From NCBI GenBank assembly GCA_016793325.1, contig JAEUKI010000095.1, forward strand, positions 92,496-156,495: DNA of 64,000 nt, given 5' to 3'. This DNA comes from Myxococcales bacterium. Its GTDB lineage: Bacteria; Myxococcota_A; Polyangia; Polyangiales; Ga0077539. Below the pieces are notes generated by a model. The model did no database searches. It was not told the DNA's origin and was given only the letters and a program-made list of their open reading frames with translations. Both the position numbers and the translations under genes were made by a program. Positions 51,351 through 60,000 of the stretch are shown piece after piece; positions within the stretch are counted from its first letter, which is position 1, and each line of letters begins with the position of its first letter.

Positions 51351-52910
51351 CTACTCGAGCGCGCCGGTCGCCGCCGCGACGCGCGACAATAGAACGCGCT
51401 CTTTCACCATCGCGGCCACCGTGGCCATGTCGTGGTGCAGCTCGCGATCGCCGTCGAGCGTGCGAACGCGCTCGCGGACGCACTCGTGCGCGGCGCGCGC
51501 TCCGGTCCCGGCCTTCAGCGGCAAGCGAAGATCGAGCCCCTGCGCCGCCACCATGATCTCGATCGCGAGCACCTGCCTCAAGTGCTCGACCACGCGCGCG
51601 GCCTTCGTGGCCGAAATCGATCCCATGCTCACGTGGTCTTCTTTGCCCGCGCTCGAGGGAATCGAATCGACGCTCGCCGGGTGGCAGAGCACTTTGTTCT
51701 CGCTCACGAGCGCCGCGGCCGTCACCTGCGCGATCATGTAGCCCGAGTCCAAGCCCGTGTCCTTCGCGAGAAACGGCGGGAGCCCCGAAGACAGCGCAGG
51801 GTTCACGAGCTGCTCGAGCCTGCGCTCGGAGATGTTCGCGAGCTCGGCGCACGCGATCGCCAACAGGTCCAGCGCCAGCGCGAGCGGCTGTCCATGAAAA
51901 TTACCCCCTGAAATCAAGTCCGCGTCGCCGTCGCTCCCGACGAACACGAGCGGGTTGTCCGTGGCGGCGTTCATCTCGCGGGCGAGCACCTGGCGGATCC
52001 AGGCCATCGCGTCGCGCGAGGCCCCGTGCACCTGGGGCATGCAGCGAAAGCTGTACGCGTCCTGGACTTTTCCGCAGTTGATGTGGCTCTCGGCGATCTC
52101 GCTCTCGGCGAGCATGGCGCGGAGGTTCTTCGCGCACGAGAGGGCTCCCGGGTGCGGGCGCACGCTGACGACGCGCTCTTCGAAGGGGCGCGAGCTTCCC
52201 TTGTGCGCTTCGAGCGACATCGCGCCCGCGAGGTCCGCGTGCTTCGCGAGCGACTCTGCGTCGTCGAGCGCGAGGGCGCCGATGGCCAGCATGAACTGCG
52301 TCCCGTTGATGAGCGCGAGGCCCTCTTTGGCCTGCAATTCAACAGGCGAAAGCCCAGCGCGCGAGAGCGCTTCGGCGCCCGAGAGCACCTCGCCTTTGTA
52401 CTCCGCGCGCCCCTCGCCGATGAGCACCAACGCGAGGTGCGCGAGCGGCGCGAGGTCACCGCTGGCGCCGACCGAGCCCTGCGTCGGGATCACCGGGTGC
52501 ACACCACGATTCAACATCTCGCAGAGGAGCTCGATCACGACGAGCCTCACGCCCGAGTGGCCGCGCGCGACGACCTGCGCGCGAAGGAGCGTCATCCCTC
52601 GGACGACCTCTGTCGGCAACGCGGGCCCGACGCCGCACGCGTGCGAGCGAACGAGGTTTCGCTGCAGCGCGCGCACGTTGTCCGCGGAGATCCGCGTCTC
52701 GGCGAGAAACCCGAAGCCCGTGTTCACGCCGTACACCCTCGGCGCCGCGTCTCCGCCGTCTGCCACGAGGTCGATCGCGCGGCGCGCGGCGTTGACCTTG
52801 TCCTTCGCAGCAGGGTCGATCGCGACGCGCGCGCCTCGACGCGCGACAGCGACGAGATCATCGAGCGAGAGGTCCGAGCCAACGAGCACAGTGTCGGGAG
52901 AGTGGGTCAT
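51351..52910 (-). CDS. hutH: Histidine ammonia-lyase
   Basis: 519 residues, full length. It deaminates L-histidine to urocanate and ammonia. The self-processing MIO cofactor comes from GSVGASGDLAPLAH (Ala-Ser-Gly, near residue 150). Other landmarks are YGVNTGFGFLAETRI, LQRNLVRSHACGVG (Ser-His at the selectivity position, as in histidine and not tyrosine/phenylalanine lyases), NGTQFMLA, SCMPQVHG-type region FRCMPQVHGASRD and SSAGKEDHVSMGS. No hutU, hutI or hutG is adjacent, so the rest of the pathway lies elsewhere or urocanate is an end product. It is co-transcribed with the downstream TauE-like gene. Confidence 0.95.
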   Translation of the reverse strand: MTHSPDTVLVGSDLSLDDLVAVARRGARVAIDPAAKDKVNAARRAIDLVADGGDAAPRVYGVNTGFGFLAETRISADNVRALQRNLVRSHACGVGPALPTEVVRGMTLLRAQVVARGHSGVRLVVIELLCEMLNRGVHPVIPTQGSVGASGDLAPLAHLALVLIGEGRAEYKGEVLSGAEALSRAGLSPVELQAKEGLALINGTQFMLAIGALALDDAESLAKHADLAGAMSLEAHKGSSRPFEERVVSVRPHPGALSCAKNLRAMLAESEIAESHINCGKVQDAYSFRCMPQVHGASRDAMAWIRQVLAREMNAATDNPLVFVGSDGDADLISGGNFHGQPLALALDLLAIACAELANISERRLEQLVNPALSSGLPPFLAKDTGLDSGYMIAQVTAAALVSENKVLCHPASVDSIPSSAGKEDHVSMGSISATKAARVVEHLRQVLAIEIMVAAQGLDLRLPLKAGTGARAAHECVRERVRTLDGDRELHHDMATVAAMVKERVLLSRVAAATGALE

Positions 52911-53056
52911 GCGGTCGATCCGTTACGGGCGCGGAGGATCGCAGACTCAGAGGGCGTTGGAGTGGGATTTCGGCGATCGATCGACGACACGACGCGTCGC
53001 TTCAAATGCTGCGCGATCACCGGTCGGGCGCGTGACGCAGCCCGCGCGCATGCAAA

Positions 53057-55570
53057 TTACGGCCGGGCCTGCGCCCCCGAGACATCGGAAGGCTTTCGTG
53101 TGTGCTTGGCCGCGATCGTCTCGACGAACTCCTGCAATTGCCTCGCGCGAAACTCGTCCTCGGCGCGGACGAACGCGAACGTCGGAGCTTCGATCGCGCC
53201 GAGCCTGCGCTTCTCTTGCTCGGCGCCCATCCCGAGCGAGACCTTGGTGGCGCCCACCGAGAGCGCTTGCGCCACGACCGAGAACAACAGCTGACGGTAG
53301 GGGCTGACGTCGTCGTGCTCGAAGCCCTGGTAGTCGACGCCACAATACAGCGCACGAACGTCGCGATCGACGCAACGCAGCGCCCCCCACGCCGCGAGGT
53401 GCCCAGGACGCGCGCGATCGTACAGCGCGAGCAACGTCCACCCGCGTGTTCGTGCGTGCTCGCGCAAGAGCTCGATCGGCAACGGAAACAAGTTGATCCG
53501 CCGATTGCGCGCCGCGACCGAGAGATACATCGCGTGCATCCGCGCGAGCGTCGGCTCATCGGGAGCGTGCTCGGCATCGAAGCAGCGAACGTCGAATCGC
53601 TCCTGATTTCGCAAACGATCGCGCAAGAACTGGCGCTTCGATTTGCTCGACGCCGAAGCCACAAACGACTCGATCGCCCCCTCGGGCAAGCTCAGCTCGA
53701 ACGCAGGCAACAGCGGCGCCGGGACGAATCCCTGCCCGATGAGCACGCGCTCGACCTCGGCGTCCGCGCGTAGATCTCTGAGCACCACCGTCGAGAGCGC
53801 TTGCTCGCGCGCGATGCGCGTCGCCTCTTCGACCAGGGCGACGAGCGCTGCGCTGCGCTCGGGTCCCGGTCGCAAGTAGAGGTGCTCGCCTTCGGACGCG
53901 AGCGTTCCCATCACGAGGGCGGGCGCAGTGAACAAGAGAGGATCGTCGCGACGCGCGAGCTCGAGCGCGTCGCTCACCTCTTCGCTCATGAACGCGTCGT
54001 CCTTCAACAACGACAGAGAGAACGGCGCCGCGGCGGCGAGCCCCTGCCCGTCGCTCACCGTCGTATAGAAGAACTTCCAGCGATTTTCGGGACGAATCGC
54101 GTCGGGACCGAACGCGCGCTCCGCGGCGGCGAGCGACGCTGTGTCGATGTAGCCAGAGCGGTCGAAGACAGAGTTCCACCGAGACGCGTCGACGTTGGCG
54201 ATCGACTGGTGTGTGCGAACATCGAAGGTCACCTTCGTGTCTTCGGCCAGGGATCTCGTTCGCTCGGTCACTCGACGGGCGGATTCGGCCCGCAAAAACG
54301 GCGGCAGCACCTGCTCGAACTGCGAGCGCACCTCGTCGCGGGTCACTCCGACCCGATCGAGCACCGCGGGCAAGTGCGCTGCGATCCGCTCGAACAACGC
54401 GCGAACCTGCGCCTCGGTGTGGTTTGCGTTGATCGCGATGCGAAGCCCTCCCAGGTTCGCAGGCACCGCGGGAAACCCCGACACGTTGACGTGAAACCCA
54501 TCGTCCGCGAGCGCGTCGGCCACGGAGTACACGGCCTCGGCGCGGCCGAGCGCGATGAAGCGAATGGGCGCCTCGTTTTCGATCACCGTCGGGATCTCGA
54601 GCTCGCGACAACACTCGTTGGCGAGCGCCACGCGCGCGGCGAGCGTTCGCTGGAGCGCCGGAAGCTCGTCGGACAAGTGAAGCTCAGCGCTCGCGATGGC
54701 GACACCGAGATCTCCGGGCCGAAGCGGTCCCGAAAACGCGTACGGGCCTCCGACCAACCGCGCGTTGTCGATCACCTTGCGGTCCTTCGCCACGACCGCA
54801 GAGCCGCCGCTCGCGAACGCCTTCGCGAAGGAGGTCACCATGACGACGCGCTCGTCGAGCGCGAATCGCGAGAGAAAATGCCCGCGGCCGTGACGTCCGG
54901 CCCAGCTCATCCCGTGCGCGTCGTCGACGTAGAGCCTCACGTTGGGCGCGAGGTCGAGCAGCGATCGCAAGAAGGACGACGGCAGATAGTCTCCGTACAT
55001 CGAGTAGACGCCGTCGCAGCAGAACCACACTTCTTCGTGTGTTCGCGACAAGCGCTCGATGAGCTCTGCTGCTTCGTCGAGCCTGCCGTGACGCACCACG
55101 TGCTTCTTCGCGCCCGAGCGCGCGCACTGCAGCGTGAGCGCGTCGTCCACCGATCGATGCACTTGGTGATCGGTCACGACGGCGGTCTTCTCGGTGATGA
55201 GCGCGGGCAACACGATGTGGTGGGCCACGCTTGTGCTCGGCGCGACGAGCACTTCGTCGACGCCGAAGATCCGAGGCAACAGGTCCAGTTCGAGCCGCTC
55301 GTAGAGCGGGTTGGACAAGTAGCCGCGGCTGTAGCTCGTCTGCGAGCCGAATCGCTCGAACGCCTCGGCGCCCGCACGAATGAGCCGCGGATCGAACTCG
55401 AGCCCGAGGTACGAGCAGCTGCCGAACGACAGCAGCGCGCGCTCGTTGATCGTCAGCGACCGACCGACGAAGCGCTCGTCGCTGGCGCGGAGAAAATAGT
55501 GTCCACGTTCGCGGCCAGCGCTGTGCACGCGCGCGACCGCGTCCCGAAATCCAGAAGCGTCCACGAACAA
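53057..55570 (-). CDS. Alpha-oxoamine synthase-like aminotransferase fused to a GNAT/FemAB-like N-acyltransferase
   Basis: 837 residues from a TTG at 55570 directly after the upstream stop (GTG at 55564 also possible). Residues ~1-400 are a fold-type I PLP enzyme of the alpha-oxoamine synthase group: SFGSCSYLGLEFDPRL, GSQTSYSRGYLSN, STSVAHHIVLPAL, VDDAHGMSW (PLP-ring Asp), VVMVTSFAKAFASGG with the Schiff-base Lys. This group condenses an amino acid with an acyl-thioester. Residues ~450-830 resemble COG3146/GNAT N-acyltransferases (WKFFYTTVSDGQGLAAAAPFSLSL, FYLRPGPERSA-like strands, SSKSKRQFLRDRLRN, YCGVDYQGFEH, VSLGMGAEQEKRRLG). Together they could form a 3-ketosphinganine-like base and N-acylate it. 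Co-transcribed with the upstream FAD oxidoreductase. Confidence 0.88.
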   Translation of the reverse strand: MFVDASGFRDAVARVHSAGRERGHYFLRASDERFVGRSLTINERALLSFGSCSYLGLEFDPRLIRAGAEAFERFGSQTSYSRGYLSNPLYERLELDLLPRIFGVDEVLVAPSTSVAHHIVLPALITEKTAVVTDHQVHRSVDDALTLQCARSGAKKHVVRHGRLDEAAELIERLSRTHEEVWFCCDGVYSMYGDYLPSSFLRSLLDLAPNVRLYVDDAHGMSWAGRHGRGHFLSRFALDERVVMVTSFAKAFASGGSAVVAKDRKVIDNARLVGGPYAFSGPLRPGDLGVAIASAELHLSDELPALQRTLAARVALANECCRELEIPTVIENEAPIRFIALGRAEAVYSVADALADDGFHVNVSGFPAVPANLGGLRIAINANHTEAQVRALFERIAAHLPAVLDRVGVTRDEVRSQFEQVLPPFLRAESARRVTERTRSLAEDTKVTFDVRTHQSIANVDASRWNSVFDRSGYIDTASLAAAERAFGPDAIRPENRWKFFYTTVSDGQGLAAAAPFSLSLLKDDAFMSEEVSDALELARRDDPLLFTAPALVMGTLASEGEHLYLRPGPERSAALVALVEEATRIAREQALSTVVLRDLRADAEVERVLIGQGFVPAPLLPAFELSLPEGAIESFVASASSKSKRQFLRDRLRNQERFDVRCFDAEHAPDEPTLARMHAMYLSVAARNRRINLFPLPIELLREHARTRGWTLLALYDRARPGHLAAWGALRCVDRDVRALYCGVDYQGFEHDDVSPYRQLLFSVVAQALSVGATKVSLGMGAEQEKRRLGAIEAPTFAFVRAEDEFRARQLQEFVETIAAKHTRKPSDVSGAQARP

Positions 55571-56920
55571 CTAGTGTGCGTGCGTCGCCTCACCCATTCT
55601 GGAATCATCCGAGCGCTTCGAGCGAAGTCGCGCCACGGCATCACGCGCGGCGAGCCACCCCGAGAGCACCGCCGCGCCCGCGTGATCGCCCGGAGGCCCC
55701 GCGGAGTTGCCGAGCCAGTACACGTCCGACGCCGGGTCGTACGTCGGCAGCCGTCGAAAGTCCCTCGGCGGGACGCGCGGGCTCGCGAGCGGAGCGAAGC
55801 CGAAGCGCGCCTCGTACGACGCGGGATCCATGAGCTTCTCGTAGCGAACGGCCCGAGAAAATCCAGGGATCGCGCGATCCAGCCTCTCGCGAATCGCCGC
55901 CAGCACCGAGCTCGCTTCGAGCGCGTCGAGCTGCCTCGTGCCGCGCGCGAGCGGGACGAACCCGCTGATCGTCCACGGAGCGCCTTCGGGCTCGCGCAGG
56001 TCCGAACGAAACACATGAAAACTGCACACCGACGGCCGCTCGCCTCGGTCGAGCGCGCGGAGGTGATCGGCCGCGCCGCGCTTCATACAGCCGAGCGTGT
56101 GAACGCCTTCGGGAAACGCGAGCGACGGGTCGAGCGCGAAGAACACCGCGGCCGCCTCGAGGCCCGAGCGTGACGACGAGGGGTACTCGTGCCAGCGCCC
56201 GCGGCTCGAGAAGAGCGCGGCGGACTCGAATTCTCCCAGCGAAGTGTCGATGAGGTGCGCTGGGCCCGCCCGCTCGTGTCCGTGACACACACAATCAACG
56301 AGCAGCTCGCCGCCGAGCTCGACGAAGCGCGACGCCATGCGGTCGACCATGTGCTGGGGGCCGCCGATCGGCGTCGTCGCGCGGTCGTAGCCGTAGTTCC
56401 ATTGCTTGTCGAAGAGCTCGCGGAGCGACGCGAGCTCGACGTCGTCTGGCGAGCGGAGCACCGCCCACGCGAGGATCGCGATGAAGTCGCGCAAGAACGG
56501 GTCGCTCACCGAGCCGTCGAGCAGATCGCCCAGCGTTCGGACGCTCGAGCGCTTCGCGCCAGCCAACGCCCGACCGACGGCCAAGGGCCGCACCGCGAAC
56601 GCCAGCGCCGTCTTCGCGCTCGGGGGAAGATCGACGCGCTCGTCGCCCAAATAGAACCGCGCCGACGGATGCATGAACTCGACGTCTACGCCGAGCGCCT
56701 GCAGCGTGCGCTCGAGCCCAGCGCCAAAATCGTTGCAGCCGAGCACGAAGCGATGCCCGTCGAGCTCGAACGTCCCGCACAAGCCGCCGACGGTCGAGCG
56801 TCGCTCGATGAGCAGGGTCTTTACGCCCTCTTTTTGCAGGGCGATCGCCGCGGTCAGGCCCGAGAGGCCCGCGCCGATGACCGTTGCGTCGAAGCGCCGG
56901 CGTTCGAGGCTCGCGCTCAT
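55571..56920 (-). CDS. FAD/NAD(P)-dependent oxidoreductase, phytoene-desaturase-like
   Basis: 449 residues; GGAGGT at 56933-56928 lies 7 bases before the ATG, an excellent site. The dinucleotide-binding motif is DATVIGAGLSGLTAAIALQKEGVKTLLIERR, then GGLCGTFELDGHRFVLG, the amine-oxidase/desaturase pattern. The C-terminus has VYWLGNSAGPPGDHAGAAVLSGWLAARDAV, the second FAD-contact motif. It oxidises a carbon-carbon or carbon-nitrogen bond, or isomerises/desaturates a lipid. Its stop is immediately followed by the start of the oxoamine synthase/N-acyltransferase gene, so the two work on one product, probably a long-chain amino-lipid. Confidence 0.9.
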   Translation of the reverse strand: MSASLERRRFDATVIGAGLSGLTAAIALQKEGVKTLLIERRSTVGGLCGTFELDGHRFVLGCNDFGAGLERTLQALGVDVEFMHPSARFYLGDERVDLPPSAKTALAFAVRPLAVGRALAGAKRSSVRTLGDLLDGSVSDPFLRDFIAILAWAVLRSPDDVELASLRELFDKQWNYGYDRATTPIGGPQHMVDRMASRFVELGGELLVDCVCHGHERAGPAHLIDTSLGEFESAALFSSRGRWHEYPSSSRSGLEAAAVFFALDPSLAFPEGVHTLGCMKRGAADHLRALDRGERPSVCSFHVFRSDLREPEGAPWTISGFVPLARGTRQLDALEASSVLAAIRERLDRAIPGFSRAVRYEKLMDPASYEARFGFAPLASPRVPPRDFRRLPTYDPASDVYWLGNSAGPPGDHAGAAVLSGWLAARDAVARLRSKRSDDSRMGEATHAH

Positions 56921-57065
56921 CGATGCACCTCCACGGTTGGCGCACAGACAAATGACCCGAGACGAAGACGCGCAGAGTTCACTTCGAGACGGAGTAGTGC
57001 GCGCGCCCCGCGCGGGCCATCGCACAATCGGCAACCGGCGCTTCGCGCCCCCGCGCGCCTCTTCG

Positions 57066-60000
57066 CTACGGACGCAGCGAGCGGTAGTACACGTCGCCGT
57101 TGATCCGGTCCGAACGACGGTCCACCCACACGACGTGGCCCACGCCGCCGCTCGCGTAGACGAATGGGGTCTCGCTGTCGATGTCCGAGCCCGCGGTGTC
57201 GAGCCGAACGTCCGCGGGCTGGTAGATCTGCCCGTCGTCGAGCGAGTAGTTCGCCCGCAAATCGAGCGGCGACGTGAACATCGTGTCGCGCGCCTCGGAC
57301 CAGGCGACGAAGACCGTCCCGTTCGACGCGGCGGCAGACAGGTCGCTCGCGCCGAACGTCCCGCGCGGCAAGTGCGTCTGCACGCGTACATCCGAGGTCA
57401 TCCACGTCGCTCCGCCGTCGGTCGAGCGATTCGCGTACACCTGCGGGAGCCCGTCTCGCTCATCGAGCCACACGACCGCGACGCTGCGCGCGACGCCGCC
57501 GGTCACGAGGGCGATCGGCTCTCGGGAGTCTCGCGCGAACGAGTCTTGATCCACGCGCACGTTGGCCGCGTTGAAGCTCGCGCCCGCGTTGCTCGAGAAG
57601 CGCGAGTAGATGTCGAACCGCGCGCCCGCGCCGGTCTGGTTGTCTTGCCACGCGACGAGCACGTTGCCCGCTGCGTCCGCGGCCACCGACGGGTTGCTCG
57701 ACGCGCGAGCCCCGGCCGTGTCCGTGTCCATGCGAACGTCAGTGGCCATCCACGTGCGGCCGTAGTCCACCGAGCGGTCGTAGTAGATGTCCGTGTTGGT
57801 TCCGTTGCGGTTGTCGCGCCACACGACGTGGATGACCGAGCCGGGGCCGTTGACGCCGTCGCTCACGGCGACCGCGGGCGTCGAAGCGACGGGCGTCGGC
57901 TGCGTTCCCGACGAGACCGCGCCGTCCACGCGAACGAACGTCGGCCACGTCGCGCCGCCGTCGATCGAGACCGCCGCGTTGATGTGCCGCTCGCGGTTCG
58001 AGAAGAGCGCCTCGAAGATCGCAGTGACGTTGAGCCCGTTGGCCACCACGCGGACGTTGAAGCGATCGGTGGTGCTCACGGCGGTGCGAACGTCCGCCGC
58101 GCCCCAGGTCGCGCCGTCGTTCGTCGACCCGTTCGCGAAGACGTCGCGCGACGTCGTCGCCACACGAAAATCGCTCCACGCCGAGTAGAACCGCGCGCCC
58201 GTGCCAGTGATCCACGGCTGCACTTGATTCGATGTGTCCGCGGCGCGCGAGATGAGCTGCTCGGACCAGCTCGAGCCCACGTTGGTCGAGCGCGAGAAGT
58301 AGATGTCCGCGTTGCCCGCGCGATTGTCGAGGTACGCGACGCCGAGCGCGCCAGAGGTCCCCGTGATCACCGGCTGAATCGTGTTGCTGCCCGCGCCAGA
58401 ATTGTCCGCGCGCACGTCGCTCGCAGGAAAGAGCCGCAAGCACCCCTCGTCCGTGCGCCCGTCGCAGTTGTTGTCCAAGCTGTCGCAGAGCGCCTCGTTC
58501 GTGCGATTGCGATACGTGCTCGGATAGATGCAGCGCCAGCCCATCGCGCCCTGACACGCGCGCGGAGCGCTCGCGCACACGCCGAGGGCAGTGCCCATTC
58601 CGCTCGGCGCGCAGGTGAATCCCACCGGAGGCGTCACCGCGTCGTCGACCGCGCCGTTGCAGTCGTTGTCGATCCCGTCGCACGTCTCCGCGCGCGCGCT
58701 CACGCCGCCGCCGCACACGACCGCGCCGCCGACGCACTGGAGCTGGCCGTACTCGCACGCGCCGACGTCCGTTCCGCACGTGGTGCCCGCGCCGATGCCC
58801 GCGAGGGGCGCTTCGTCGGTGCTCCCGTCGCAGTCGTTGTCGATCCCGTCGCAGATCTCCATGGTCGACGCGACCTCGCCCACGCAGCGAATCGCCCCGC
58901 GCTCGCACACCGTGCGCCCGCGCGAGCACGCGCCGACGTCCGTGGCGCCGCACGCAGCGCCGAGCCCCGCGATCGCGTCGTCGACGATCCCGTTGCAGTC
59001 GTTGTCGCGCCCGTCGCACGTCTCGGCGCCCGTGCGCGTGCACATGTACTCGCAGCCGTTGGCCGGGTTTCCGTCGACGTCGACGAAGCCCGCGCTGCAC
59101 GCGCCCATCGCGCACACGCCCGTGGTCGAGCCCATCATCGTGACGGGGTTGCACTGCCCCGCGGCGTTGTCGAAGCGGCACGCGTTGCCGCAACGACCGC
59201 AGTGGTTCGTGTCGCGCGTGAGGTCGAAGCCCTCGTCGACCATCCCGTCGCAGTCGTTGTCGCGGCCGTCGCACACCTCGGGGCCCGTGGCCATGCACGC
59301 GTACTCGCAGCCGTTGGCGGGGTTTCCGTCGGCGTTGACGAAGCCCGGGTTGCACGCGCCGATCGCGCACACGCCCATCGCGCACGTCGCTGTTCCGTTG
59401 GCGAAGCTGCACGCGTTGTCGCAGCGCCCGCAGTTCGCGACGTCTGTTTGCAGGTCGATTCCCTCGTCGCGGCGGCCGTCGCAGTTGTCGTCGAGGCCGT
59501 TGCACACCTCGGTGTCGCGCGTGCGATTGCACATGTACTCGCAGCCGTTGACCGGGTTGCGGTCGAGGTCGAAGTAGCCGATGTCGCAGCGATCGATCGC
59601 GCACCGCCCCTCGGCGCAGCGCGGCAGGGCGTGGTCGAGCGCGCATCGCATGTCGCACGCACCGCAGTGTCGCGGGTCATTTTGCAGGTCGAACCCGTTG
59701 TCGATCGTCCCGTCGCAGTCGTCGTCGATCCCGTTGCAGGTCTCTTCGCCGCGCGCGACGCACGTCTCGGACACCTGCGCGTCGCGAGGCCCGACGCCCG
59801 AGTCGCCTTCGCCCTCTTCGTCCACCGAGCCGTCTTGGCAGTTGAAGCAGTACGGCTCGGCGCGGCAGCCCTCGAGCACAGCGCCCGACGCGACCATGCC
59901 CGCGAAGAGCACTGAATTCGCTGGCGAAACACGGCGGCGACGGCGGATCACCATCGCAGCCACGAGCCCCAACACCGAGAAGACCAGCGGTCCGCTCGCG

